A stretch of DNA of 64,000 nucleotides from Halosimplex rubrum (GCF_013415885.1 NZ_CP058910.1:4216001-4280000), one strand, 5' to 3'. Shown: positions 16,932-25,505, numbered from the stretch's first letter. Notes: generated by a model from the letters alone, not told the origin. Numbers and translations are program-made.

Positions 16932-17756
16932 TCAGGGCCCCCGGCCGGGCTGGCCGGCCCACGTTGCCAGGAGCGGGGTATCGGGCTGGCGAGCGGGTGC
17001 AGTCGTGACCTGTCCCTCGGAGTCGTCGGTATCCATCGAGGGACTCGACGGGGTGGCGGGCTGGTGCCCGGTCCCCTCGGCGCGGGCGGCCAGCAGGTCC
17101 GCCCAGTAGGCGAGTGTCGTCTGGTAGGCGTCGCCACCGGCGACGGGGTACCACTGGGGTTCGAACTCCTCGCCGGTAATCCGCGGGCCCATCCGCGTCG
17201 ACTCGCAGGTGTAGTGGTGAGTTGCGGCCGCTTCGATGGGGTCGGTGAGGGCGTCCCCTTCGGTTCGGGTGCAGAGGACGGGCACGTCGTAGGCGTCGGC
17301 GTATTGGCGGAGACGGGCGAGGCTACGTGCCAGGAGTCGGCGCACCTGTGCGTCACCGAGTGTGTCGTCGGCCCGATAGAGCGCGTCGACGGCGGGCGCG
17401 ACGATCAGTGCCGGCGTCGGCTGGGTGTCCGTGTCGTCGGTCGCGTCGCGCTGGCCGAACGCGTCGGTCGTCGTCGCCGCTTTGACGTGGGCGTTGACGG
17501 CTCCGGACAAATCCGCGAGCGCGCTGAAATGCTGGTAGGCGGTGAATCCGCGGGCGACGTGGATACGGTCGAGCAGGCGCTGGCTGGGCGCGATCTGGGT
17601 CAGCGTCGCCGTCGTCGCGTAGCCTTGGGCGTCGATCCAGAAGGCGGGACCACTGGCGTCGAGCAGGTGGTCACAGACTACGGCGTGGACGACCGGCACC
17701 GACCGGTCGGTATCGGTGTCGAGCAGCGTCAGGCCGGGGTCGAGCGACGGGAGCAA
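16932..17756 (-). CDS. RecA/RadA-like protein of the PolB2 operon, no Walker A seen
   Basis: About 274 residues from TTG 17756, the only start available: the frame stays open upstream to a TAA (~17808) with no ATG or GTG. 'PVVHAVVCDHLLDASGPAFW', 'LLDRIHVARGFTAYQHFSAL' and 'PALIVAPAVDALYR' follow the Rad55/RadA core strand order, and the late 'RLRQYADAYDVPVLCTRTEG' matches the strand after Walker B, but no GxxxxGKT is present. Probably a P-loop-less RecA-fold partner of PolB2. First gene of the operon. The open upstream frame raises the chance of 5' truncation. Confidence 0.72.
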   Translation of the reverse strand: MLPSLDPGLTLLDTDTDRSVPVVHAVVCDHLLDASGPAFWIDAQGYATTATLTQIAPSQRLLDRIHVARGFTAYQHFSALADLSGAVNAHVKAATTTDAFGQRDATDDTDTQPTPALIVAPAVDALYRADDTLGDAQVRRLLARSLARLRQYADAYDVPVLCTRTEGDALTDPIEAAATHHYTCESTRMGPRITGEEFEPQWYPVAGGDAYQTTLAYWADLLAARAEGTGHQPATPSSPSMDTDDSEGQVTTAPARQPDTPLLATWAGQPGRGP

Positions 17757-17817
17757 TCCGTCGACGTGTTGGTCCGGGTCGCCGGCGACGTGCGAGCGGT
17801 TGTGGTGTTGTTATTGA

Positions 17818-18561
17818 TTATAACTCCTCCCACATCTGTCGAATTCTTTGCCCAGGATTTTTAATCAAGTTTCTAACTCTTCTTTTTACGAATGTTCTTG
17901 GCTCTCGTCGAAACTTCACAAAAACAGGTACGATATCATATTTCAATGTTTGCAAGGACGTGATAAGGAACCATCCCAATATGCATAAAACGAAGGCGGA
18001 TCCGAGCAGTGCCTCCAGATAATTAAAAATTTCCATGTTAATATCCGCAACATAAGCATCGTAATATGCAAAGAGTGGAAAAGGAAGAAAGAAAGCTACT
18101 GCTAGTTTGCCCAACCTGCTTGCACGTTTGTCCCATTGGTTCTCTTCAAACTGCTCCTCTACTTCGGCTTTTGTCTGGCGGCGAATTTCCGCTGCCGTCT
18201 GAAGATCAATTTGCTCGAGGGTCGGAGCTGTCGTTGTGTCGGTGTAGTCTTCAGTCTGACCACGGATCTCTTTGATCAATTCATCTCGATCAATACCATT
18301 GAGTTCGCAGAGTCGTTCGACGACAATGGTTGTAGACGCGAGTGTCGTCCGGAGTTCGTCATCCGACAGGTCGTCGAACGCCATCTCAAACTGCCGGTCT
18401 GGATAGTCAGCGAGAAGCTGAAAGTCTAGCAGACCAGATCGAAACCGTTCTCGAATTCGTTGTTGATCTCGCCGTTTTTTCTCCTGATCAAGACCATCAA
18501 AATCATCCTTTATTCGGGTTCGCTGTGTTTTCGTGAGGAGTGATGCCGACTGGCCCGCCAT
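17818..18561 (-). CDS. Haloarchaeal membrane protein of unknown function
   Basis: 247 residues from ATG 18561. The N-terminal ~100 residues are charged and helical ('LLTKTQRTRIKDDFDGLDQE', 'LLADYPDRQFEMAFDDLSDD'). Two hydrophobic segments (~150-170 and ~185-210) follow, then a basic tail. The N-terminal pattern recurs in many haloarchaeal accessory regions, often beside transporters, but has no assigned role. It is divergent from the ABC exporter genes, and a degenerate copy of its 5' end lies at 22199-22344. AT-rich. Confidence 0.75.
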   Translation of the reverse strand: MAGQSASLLTKTQRTRIKDDFDGLDQEKKRRDQQRIRERFRSGLLDFQLLADYPDRQFEMAFDDLSDDELRTTLASTTIVVERLCELNGIDRDELIKEIRGQTEDYTDTTTAPTLEQIDLQTAAEIRRQTKAEVEEQFEENQWDKRASRLGKLAVAFFLPFPLFAYYDAYVADINMEIFNYLEALLGSAFVLCILGWFLITSLQTLKYDIVPVFVKFRREPRTFVKRRVRNLIKNPGQRIRQMWEEL

Positions 18562-18795
18562 ATTGCGTGGATATAGGCCGTAGAGGATTATCCTTTACGA
18601 TTGAGTGGTGTATTTGGAAAATCGGTGTATGCCTATATCGTCCGTAGAGCACGCTGCCACCATGGCCTCTGTGGTTTTAGTTCTGCAAACTAATTCTGCA
18701 GAATTTGGGCCTGTATGGTGATATAGCGACGATATCCGATACAACGGTCTGTCTCCTTTATCACCACCTACTAGAAAGGGATATCCGAATGAGCG
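18416..18795. repeat. Promoter cassette copy 1
   Basis: Imperfect direct repeat of 22199-22580. It spans the 5' end of the membrane-protein gene, the divergent intergenic region and the first codons of the ABC ATPase. Identical blocks include AGCTGAAAGTCTAGCAGA, plus conserved islands at the start codons and around the GTAT...ATATC elements. Confidence 0.8.
18562..18788. promoter_or_regulatory. Divergent promoter with perfect 14-bp palindrome
   Basis: Intergenic region between a minus-strand membrane protein and the plus-strand exporter operon. It contains AATTCTGCAGAATT (18692-18705, a perfect palindrome) and repeated GTAT-N3/4-ATAT elements (GTATGCCTATATC at 18627, GTATGGTGATATA at 18713, and reverse-oriented GATATCCGATAC near 18730). 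The related copy at 22.4 kb keeps the GTAT elements but only half the palindrome. Likely operator sites for a common regulator. Confidence 0.5.
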
Positions 18796-19526
18796 TAAAC
18801 GAACGCACGAATCAGGCAGCAGTCGCGGTTCAGGATGTCCGGAAAACATACCAGGTGGGAGAACCCGTCCATGCTCTCGACGGAGTGTCTCTCAAGTTGA
18901 AGCGTGGTTCATATACTGCCGTCATGGGTCCGAGCGGTTCAGGGAAGAGCACGCTGATGAATCTCATCGGGTGTTTGGACACTCCGACGGAGGGGCGAGT
19001 TATCGTCAACGGGAAGGACGTAACTCAACTCTCCAGTAGAGAACGAACACGGCTACGGGGTAGCGAGATTGGGTTTGTCTTTCAGACCTTCAACCTAATG
19101 CCTCGACTGACCGCCCAGGAGAACATCGTGCAGCCAATGGTCGCCCAGAAAGTTTCACGAAGTGAGCGAAATGAACGCGCGAAGCAACTCTTAGAACGTG
19201 TTGGACTCGGAGACCGCGCAGGTCATCGTCCAAACGAACTATCAGGGGGTCAGCGCCAGCGGGTCTCCATCGCTCGCGCCCTGGCCAACGACCCAGCACT
19301 GATTCTCACCGATGAACCGACGGGGAATCTGGACTCGAAAACTGGAGCCAATATCATGGAACTGTTCAGTGAACTCCACGAGGGTGGCAACACGATTCTT
19401 ATGGTGACACATGATCGCGATATCGCCGAGCACGCCGATAAGATCATCCACCTACTGGACGGTGTCATCGAACGCGAAGAGACCGTTGACTCGCCTGTAC
19501 GGCCAACAGTTGGGGGTGGTGAGTAA
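18789..19526 (+). CDS. ABC transporter ATP-binding protein, MacB/LolD type
   Basis: 245 residues from ATG 18789. Walker A 'GPSGSGKST', Q-loop '[18 protein letters not shown]', signature '[15 protein letters not shown]', Walker B '[13 protein letters not shown]' and H-loop 'VTHDRD' are all intact. The '[10 protein letters not shown]' form is typical of the MacB/LolD/FtsE subgroup, which powers extrusion or mechanotransmission through an FtsX-like permease. Its stop overlaps the permease start (TAATG). Substrate unknown: peptides, lipoproteins or lipids are possible. Confidence 0.93.
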   Translation: MSVNERTNQAAVAVQDVRKTYQVGEPVHALDGVSLKLKRGSYTAVMGPSGSGKSTLMNLIGCLDTPTEGRVIVNGKDVTQLSSRERTRLRGSEIGFVFQTFNLMPRLTAQENIVQPMVAQKVSRSERNERAKQLLERVGLGDRAGHRPNELSGGQRQRVSIARALANDPALILTDEPTGNLDSKTGANIMELFSELHEGGNTILMVTHDRDIAEHADKIIHLLDGVIEREETVDSPVRPTVGGGE

Positions 19527-20806
19527 TGGACCTCTTTGAGAGTCTACGGATGGCATGGCGGACGATTCGCGGGCACCGTCTCCGTTCGACGCTGACCACA
19601 CTCGGCGTCGTCATCGGCATTGGAGCGGTTATCACGTTTGTCACATTAGGTGCGAGCCTTCAAGGCGCGATAATTAGCGACGTGGCTGCAGGTTCTTCGA
19701 ATGACGCGGGGGAAGGTTCTTCGGAGATGACAGTTGTGAGTCAACTGCAAAGCGCCGATGGCGGACCGGGAGAGGGTGGCGGCGGTCCGGCCGTCTTCAC
19801 CGAGCACGACATCCAACAACTCCAGGAGACAAAAGGCGTTGAAACGGTCGTTCCAGAGGGGAGCGTATCACTCTCAGGCGTCACATATAGCGGACAGTCG
19901 GTTGCACAATCAGCAATGACGGCGACGACGCCTGCCTACTTCAGCCAGACAGCGGGAAATTTCTCCGCTGGTGACCCCTTCTCACCCGGTGAACGGGAAG
20001 TCGTCCTGAACGAAGGTGCGGCGACTATCTTTGAGCAGAACGTCTCTGTTGGTGACTCCATCACAGTCATTCGGAGCGGTGGTGAGACGATTAACGCAAC
20101 AGTCGTCGGCATTCTCGAAGGCTCCAGCAGTAGCAGTGAATTCGGTTCTTCGGATGATAGTCCACCAGCCGAGATCTACGGTCCGACGGACCCGTTCCAC
20201 GACACCCGACTTGTAAGTCCAGCAACGGGAGAAAATCAGCGCGTCTACTCGCAACTGACTGTCGTAGCAGGTAATCACGACCAAGTTGACCCGGTCGCTA
20301 ACCGTGTCACAGATTACTTCACTGCTGACTCGGATGCGCAGGGGCTTCTCCCATCGTCGTACGAGGTGAGTGTTCAGACAATCGACGAGTCCGTCAAGCA
20401 GATGCAGAGCCTGGTGAGCACCTTCACCAGCTTCGTCACGGGCATTGCGGTCATCTCGCTCATTGTCGGCGCGATCGGTATCGCTAACATCATGCTCGTG
20501 AGCGTCACCGAACGGACACGCGAGATAGGAATCATGAAAGCCGTTGGGTTCCAGAACCGTGATATCCTTCAGTTGTTCCTCGTTGAGGCAGTTATCCTGG
20601 GGCTGTTCGGATCCATGTTCGGAATCATCCTCGGAGTACTTGGTGGGTACGGTGCGACGACGTTCCTCGCTCTTCCGTTCACCTTCCCGATAGAATGGGC
20701 AGGGATTGCCGTCGCCGTCGGGGTGCTCGTCGGTGTCATCGCTGGCCTGTATCCCGCTTGGAACGGCGCTCGAATCGACCCTATCGAGGCTCTTCGTTAC
20801 GAATAA
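19526..20806 (+). CDS. MacB/FtsX-family ABC transporter permease
   Basis: 426 residues. An N-terminal TM helix after 'AWRTIRGHRLRSTLTTLGVV', a large extracytoplasmic MacB-type periplasmic-core domain (~45-290), then three TM helices in the FtsX domain with the typical 'VGAIGIANIMLVSVTERTRE' and 'IGIMKAVGFQNRDI'. C-terminus 'PAWNGARIDPIEALRYE' is the family hallmark. It partners the ATPase just upstream. No MacA-like adaptor lies next to it. Confidence 0.93.
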   Translation: MDLFESLRMAWRTIRGHRLRSTLTTLGVVIGIGAVITFVTLGASLQGAIISDVAAGSSNDAGEGSSEMTVVSQLQSADGGPGEGGGGPAVFTEHDIQQLQETKGVETVVPEGSVSLSGVTYSGQSVAQSAMTATTPAYFSQTAGNFSAGDPFSPGEREVVLNEGAATIFEQNVSVGDSITVIRSGGETINATVVGILEGSSSSSEFGSSDDSPPAEIYGPTDPFHDTRLVSPATGENQRVYSQLTVVAGNHDQVDPVANRVTDYFTADSDAQGLLPSSYEVSVQTIDESVKQMQSLVSTFTSFVTGIAVISLIVGAIGIANIMLVSVTERTREIGIMKAVGFQNRDILQLFLVEAVILGLFGSMFGIILGVLGGYGATTFLALPFTFPIEWAGIAVAVGVLVGVIAGLYPAWNGARIDPIEALRYE

Positions 20807-20958
20807 TATTCAAAAGCACCGTGTATTCAGAGTTTCTTACACCTGCAAGAACGCCTTACGGCCGTCACGGAAATATGCCGAAGTCTAGCCGAGCTGACGC
20901 GGTATCGAAGCTTTGCAACCACCGCACGGTCAGGTATCGGCATCGGTTAGGTGTATAG

Positions 20959-21972
20959 ATGTTCGGACTCGATCTCAGAAAGGGAATTATCGCTTTTCTC
21001 ATCATCATTGGAGTGTACGGAATATTATTTTCTTTCGCTGGGGTTGACCAGCTTAGTGCAGCGATCAAGAGTGCGGATCTGACACTCTTGTGTTCAGTGA
21101 TCGGTGCCATCTTCGGTTGGTTGATCGCCTGTTCAATGGCGCTGCGAACGATTCTCAACGCACTTGATGTCGATATTTCACGAATGAGAGGATTCTTTGT
21201 GCTCGTTGGAGCGATATTTTTCAACAATATCACGCCATTCGGTCAGGCAGGTGGCGAGCCAGTCACTGCTCGTCTGATCTCTCAGTCAACCGATTCAGAG
21301 TACGAAACCGGCCTTGCAGCCATAACCAGTTTCGACACGTTGAATTTTATCCCATCAACATTTTTCGCGGTGTCTGGTGTCGGTTACCTCTTTTTGACAT
21401 CTACGATACATGGGATACTGAGAATCGCAGCAATAGCGGTGGTTATACTTGCCGTTGCTGTGCCGTCATTCCTCTTCGTAGGGTGGCAAAGACGCGACAG
21501 ATTTACGCAAATAATCGTCTACAGGCTCACTCCCGTGCTCAAGATTGCCTCCCGGAAACTACCATGGGTTTCGCCTATATCTGAATCAGGGATGAAAGGT
21601 CGGATTGAAAGGTTCGTCAAATCAATTGAGCGAGTTGCGACGGATCGCTATAGCTTGGGACTGTCATTGAGTTATTCTACTTTAGGATGGCTGCTTCTGA
21701 TACTTGGGCTGTGGATTACATTTCGCGCCATTGGCCATGCTATCCCGATCTCTGTGGTCTTGTTCGCCGTTCCAATTGCGTCCATTGCTGGTGTGACACC
21801 GCTCCCAGGTGGCGCTGGGGCTATCGAAGGAGTGCTAATAGCATTATTGACAGTCCTATTGCCAACCCTCGGCGTTCAACTCATTACCACAGCCGTGATA
21901 ATATTTCGTGGTCTCAGTTATTGGATTCCCGTCCTTCTGGGCGGTGCGGTGACGAGTCTCTACCTTCGATAG
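20959..21972 (+). CDS. Flippase-like / LPG-synthase TM domain membrane protein
   Basis: 337 residues with about 8 hydrophobic segments. 'NNITPFGQAGGEPVTARLIS' and 'GVTPLPGGAGAIEGVLIALL' are the two conserved Pro/Gly signatures of the UPF0104/lysylphosphatidylglycerol synthase TM family (flippase-like domain, as in AglD relatives). Such proteins handle lipid-linked substrates at the membrane. It follows the exporter pair by 152 bp on the same strand, suggesting an envelope/lipid role. Confidence 0.88.
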   Translation: MFGLDLRKGIIAFLIIIGVYGILFSFAGVDQLSAAIKSADLTLLCSVIGAIFGWLIACSMALRTILNALDVDISRMRGFFVLVGAIFFNNITPFGQAGGEPVTARLISQSTDSEYETGLAAITSFDTLNFIPSTFFAVSGVGYLFLTSTIHGILRIAAIAVVILAVAVPSFLFVGWQRRDRFTQIIVYRLTPVLKIASRKLPWVSPISESGMKGRIERFVKSIERVATDRYSLGLSLSYSTLGWLLLILGLWITFRAIGHAIPISVVLFAVPIASIAGVTPLPGGAGAIEGVLIALLTVLLPTLGVQLITTAVIIFRGLSYWIPVLLGGAVTSLYLR

Positions 21973-22198
21973 CTGGTCAAAATATCTCCTTCCCGCAGAA
22001 GCGTTGCGGAGTTCGGGGCTCGAAATCCACGGAAGCGGCGGCGAAAGCGTCTCGGTGGACGTGATGCATGACGCCTTCAAATAGGTCATGGACTACTCGT
22101 TGACTGGGACCTCGACATCGATGCCGAGGAAGTTTCCCTCGGTGATGTCAAGGAAGCGTGGATGCGGGAGATGAGTCCCTGCTTGGTCTTCGTTAAAG
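21973..22198. other. Unassigned junction region
   Basis: 226 bp between the flippase-like gene and the second promoter cassette. Short open stretches on both strands do not form a gene I recognise. It may hold remnants of sequence lost when the cassette was duplicated. Confidence 0.4.
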
Positions 22199-22344
22199 AG
22201 CTGAAAGTCTAGCAGATCAGAGCGAAACCGTTCTCGGCTTCGTTGTTGATCCCGGCGTTTTTTCACCTCTTCAGGCTCGTCGAATTTACCCCTAATTCTA
22301 TTTCGCTAACTTTTCGTGAGTAGTGAAGATGATTTTCCCGCTAT
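22199..22344 (-). pseudogene. 5' fragment of a paralogue of the 17818-18561 membrane protein
   Basis: The minus strand matches the N-terminal part of the 17818-18561 gene, including its AGCTGAAAGTCTAGCAGA block. The start codon position reads ATA instead of ATG, frames are broken, and similarity ends abruptly at ~22199. A decayed remnant, while the adjoining promoter region remains recognisable. Confidence 0.7.
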
Positions 22345-22580
22345 ACTACGGAGATACCACACGTAGAGGGTTCTCCTTTCGATTGATGACCGTCTCTGAA
22401 ATTTGGTGTATCTCCATATCAGACGTAGAAAGCATGCCTTGCCTAAAATCAGTGGCCTGGGAAGCAAGATCGTATTGTCCAGAATTCGGCGTTGTATAGC
22501 CATATCAAGCCTGTATTCGATACAACTGTCTCTATGGTTTATCTGCACCTGGGAGAAAGCGGCGACAAGATGATTGTGAG
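22199..22580. repeat. Promoter cassette copy 2
   Basis: Imperfect direct copy of 18416-18795. It contains GTATCTCCATATC (~22406) and GTATAGCCATATC (~22494) elements equivalent to those at 18627 and 18713, and reaches the small ORF starting at 22570, in the position held by the ABC ATPase start in copy 1. Confidence 0.78.
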
Positions 22581-22695
22581 CGAAACGGGTGCCTTGACGA
22601 AGCAATATGGGAATAGCGTCACATCCCAAGAAGAGCTATCTCGATTGTATCGAACTCCTGCTGAGAAGAGCATATTGATTTCGGAGAGAAAATGA
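22570..22695 (+). CDS. 41-residue ORF translationally coupled to GDPD gene
   Basis: ATG 22570 to TGA 22695, overlapping the GDPD start by ATGA. It starts where the ABC ATPase starts in the homologous cassette, and its opening residues (MIVSETGALTKQYG) faintly echo that N-terminus. It could be a leader peptide, a remnant of a lost ATPase, or chance. No family recognised. Confidence 0.35.
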   Translation: MIVSETGALTKQYGNSVTSQEELSRLYRTPAEKSILISERK

Positions 22696-23861
22696 AACTA
22701 ATCGGCCACCGCGGATTCGCAGATATCTTTCCTGGGAACTCAGAAATTGCATTCCAAAACATCCCCAAACACGCTAACATGGCTGAACTGGACCTCCGGC
22801 GATGTCAAAGCGGGGAGGTCGTAGTTCTCCATGATGGAATTGTAGATGCAACCGACTCCAGTGGTAGATTAGATGAATTTTCGGCCGATGAGTTGGCGAA
22901 TCTTAACGTCCACGAATCCGGACAGGGAGTTCCGACACTCTCCCGCGTTCTTGAGATCATTCCATCGAATGTCGGTCTCAACCTTGATGTCAAGGAAGTT
23001 GGGTTAGCGGAGGATGTGGCAGAAGCTGTTCAGGATTGGGACGCTCAAGTTGTAATTTCGTCGGCCTACAAGGAGGTACTTCAAGAGGTAAGGAGCGTTG
23101 ACCCGGACATCCCTACTGCGCTCATCTTCGCAATAAATCCAGAGAAAAACCTCAAAGAGGCTGAAAAATTGGGATGTACGCACGTTCAACCCCATTGGGT
23201 CATCAGTCTCTCCACGAACCTCATTGAGAAAGCACACGAGGATGATATGGGCGTCTTCATATGGACGGTGAATACGGATGTTGGTGCGCAAATTTGTCGA
23301 AAGTTGGGCGCAGATGGGATGATCTCTGATAGACCGATTTCTGTTGACCAACTCCCCTCACCATCTACACAAAGAGGGGAGATATTTGAGCAGGCCATAT
23401 TCCGGAAGTTCGGAGTTTTACTCCTTCCAATTGCGCTCAGAAGCGTTATGTATCCGTTTGTCCGGATCGGCGCTTGTATCCCTACCTCCGTGGAAAAATT
23501 TGGAACGATACTAATCAATGACTTCGGTAGTCGGCGTACCGGTTATATTCTGACAAAGGGCATTTCAGCGGCAATTTTCAATCCAACGACTCTTCTGCGG
23601 ACCGGGAAATCATGGACAATAGCGAATAACGGTCGGTGGAGGGAAGCATCGATTTTGAGACCTGTTCGACGGTTCCAATCCTGGATGCGAAAGCGAGGAA
23701 CGCCTCCTGTCCAATATACAGACACTGAACTAGCTACCAAAGGGAACAAGATCTGGAATAGGATTCAGAATACTGTTTTATTAGCATATGAATCAGTGAC
23801 CGATCGGCTCCACAATGATTCCCTGAGCAGGTCAACCACTACTGGTTGGTGGGAGCAATGA
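22692..23861 (+). CDS. Glycerophosphodiester phosphodiesterase-like protein with C-terminal extension
   Basis: 389 residues. The first ~230 form a GDPD TIM barrel: 'LIGHRGFADIFPGNSEIAFQ', 'AELDLRRCQSGEVVVLHD', 'LNLDVKEV' and 'VFIWTVNTDVGAQICRKLGADGMISDRP' without interruption of the fold. The canonical PENT motif reads PGNS, so one metal-ligand Glu is replaced by Gly and activity may be altered. Residues ~235-389 are a basic, partly hydrophobic extension not seen in ordinary GDPDs. GDPDs cleave glycerophosphodiesters from phospholipid headgroups. Coupled by ATGA overlaps to genes on both sides. Confidence 0.85.
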   Translation: MKLIGHRGFADIFPGNSEIAFQNIPKHANMAELDLRRCQSGEVVVLHDGIVDATDSSGRLDEFSADELANLNVHESGQGVPTLSRVLEIIPSNVGLNLDVKEVGLAEDVAEAVQDWDAQVVISSAYKEVLQEVRSVDPDIPTALIFAINPEKNLKEAEKLGCTHVQPHWVISLSTNLIEKAHEDDMGVFIWTVNTDVGAQICRKLGADGMISDRPISVDQLPSPSTQRGEIFEQAIFRKFGVLLLPIALRSVMYPFVRIGACIPTSVEKFGTILINDFGSRRTGYILTKGISAAIFNPTTLLRTGKSWTIANNGRWREASILRPVRRFQSWMRKRGTPPVQYTDTELATKGNKIWNRIQNTVLLAYESVTDRLHNDSLSRSTTTGWWEQ

Positions 23862-24559
23862 AGCTATTTTCTTCCACAGTAAGCCGAACGCAGAAGGTTG
23901 TAATTCTCAGTATAGCCGTTGCCGGTACTATCGCCCTATATCTGCTCTCGCATCAATTTCTCCCTAATTTATTAGATGTAACAACACTCCGTCAATGGAT
24001 CGATAGTTTTGGCATCTTTGCCCCGGCCATTTTCGTTCTGCTCCAAACTACTCAAGTGATATTTGCACCAATCCCTGGCCAGTTGCTAGCTTTGTCTGGT
24101 GGGTACGTCTTCGGGCCGTTTTATGGCACGATTTATAGCTTACTCGGTGTGGCAATTGGGAGCGGTATCGCGTTCCTCCTCACAAAGCGACATGGTCGCC
24201 CCGTCGTCGAACGGGTCTTTCACGAGGATATGATAGCTCGCTTTGACGGGTTTGTTGATCGAGTTGGACTCGTTGGATTTACTGCCTTCATAATGCTCCC
24301 TGGACTACCAGACGATGCTGTTTGTTTCATTGCTGGACTCACCGAGTGGCGTCTCCGAACATTCATGGTAGCGATCATTATCGGTCGTTTCCCCGCATAC
24401 GTTCTCACCGTCTACGCCGGGGGCGAATTTGCAAGTGGCAGATTTGTCGTAGGGGGAGCCCTTATCGGAGTATTGGTAGTGTTTTCAATTGTCGGGTATT
24501 TAAAACAAGATGCCATTCTAGATTGGATATCCCGCATAGAGAGGCGAATCCGACCCTGA
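23858..24559 (+). CDS. VTT/DedA (SNARE-associated) family membrane protein
   Basis: 233 residues from ATG 23858, which overlaps the GDPD stop (ATGA); GTG 23846 is a less likely start. About 5-6 TM helices with 'PGQLLALSGGYVFGPFYGTI', 'GSGIAFLLTKRHGRPVVERV' and 'LPGLPDDAVCFIAGLTEWRL', the conserved VTT core of TVP38/TMEM64/DedA proteins, now known as lipid scramblases or lipid-carrier recyclers. Coupling to GDPD supports a membrane lipid function. Confidence 0.88.
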   Translation: MKLFSSTVSRTQKVVILSIAVAGTIALYLLSHQFLPNLLDVTTLRQWIDSFGIFAPAIFVLLQTTQVIFAPIPGQLLALSGGYVFGPFYGTIYSLLGVAIGSGIAFLLTKRHGRPVVERVFHEDMIARFDGFVDRVGLVGFTAFIMLPGLPDDAVCFIAGLTEWRLRTFMVAIIIGRFPAYVLTVYAGGEFASGRFVVGGALIGVLVVFSIVGYLKQDAILDWISRIERRIRP

Positions 24560-24572
24560 AATGGAAATGAAT

Positions 24573-25505
24573 GGGCCTTGTTTAGACGCGTGATTTCACG
24601 GTCATGAGTGGCTGACGCTGAGTTCGATGTTTCTGACAGCGCATCTCAGGACGAGTTCGCGGAACTGACCGAACCACGTTCGAGCCCGAACGATCTCGCC
24701 GTATTTGCGGCGCAGCGCGAAAATGTGGATTCGGCGTTCGAGCGTTGATGGTAGATCGTATCATCTTGCAACGAGTTGTTAGCGATGCCGTGCCAGCCGA
24801 ATTCGCGGTGCTTGATCACGGGTTTAACGCCCTCTAAACGTAGTCTTTGGCGAAGGAGCCACCAATCGTAGCCTTTGTCAGCGGTGAGAATGTTCAGTTT
24901 GTCGAGATTGCGTTTGACCATCTGCCAGCCGATCTTCCAATTGTGCGATTATTTCATCGATAAATGTATAAAGAGTATCGAACCATTCTTGCAGTTCCTC
25001 AGAAGGGTCGTTTTCACCGCCTCGAACGTATAGTTCGTCCGTTTTGCGTAGTGTTGGCTGGCAGCTATCCGATCTATGCCAGTTGCGTCGATCGCTTGAA
25101 CATCGCCGAATCGTGCAACTCCACCGACAACCGCAGTAGGACGCGCCAGATACGCATTTCGAGATCCTGCTTGCGCGTACACACGGTCGTGAAATCAGGC
25201 AGATCAGTCACCACTAGGTCGAGTTTGGCGACAATGCCGTGCATCTCGTGGAGCACGTCCAGCAACCGCCGATACGTATGATCAAGATACTCGTGGAGGC
25301 CATGAATCGCCACAATCACCCAATCTGCGTAGCCAGTTTCACCCTCTTCGAACGCTGGACCCGGTTCGCCGACGGCGGCTTTTTGAGCAAGCGACACAAC
25401 CCGTTCGGTGAAGCGGCTGAGTTTGGTGGACACAAACTCGTCTTGCCGCTTCACTTCCTAGTAAGTTAGACATTTAGCCGCTCTTACTAGCGTCTAAACA
25501 CGCCC
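24573..25505 (-). mobile_element. Decayed IS5-like insertion sequence
   Basis: 933 bp bounded by inverted ends: GGGCCTTGTTTAGACGC at 24573-24589 and, inverted at 25490-25505, GGGCGTGTTTAGACGC (one-base gap and one substitution). It carries a multiply frameshifted transposase and sits directly against a truncated zinc-finger gene at 25506, which it probably interrupted. No target-site duplication is evident. Confidence 0.8.
24602..25454 (-). pseudogene. IS5-family transposase, multiply frameshifted
   Basis: Pieces in order on the minus strand: N-terminal ~105 residues (MKRQDEFVSTKLSRFTERVV...), then 'DVQAIDATGIDRIAASQHYA' in another frame, then 'LNILTADKGYDWWLLRQRLR' with 'YHQRSNAESTF', and finally 'ALRRKYGEIVRARTWFGQFR' in yet another frame to a stop at 24602. 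The DDE-region motifs are present but split by at least three frame changes and an internal deletion near 24940, so it cannot make active transposase. Confidence 0.85.

Noticed and set aside
21856-22089. Transposase remnant after the flippase-like gene
   Set aside because: Short frames on both strands suggested a remnant, but no transposase motif or terminal repeats could be found.
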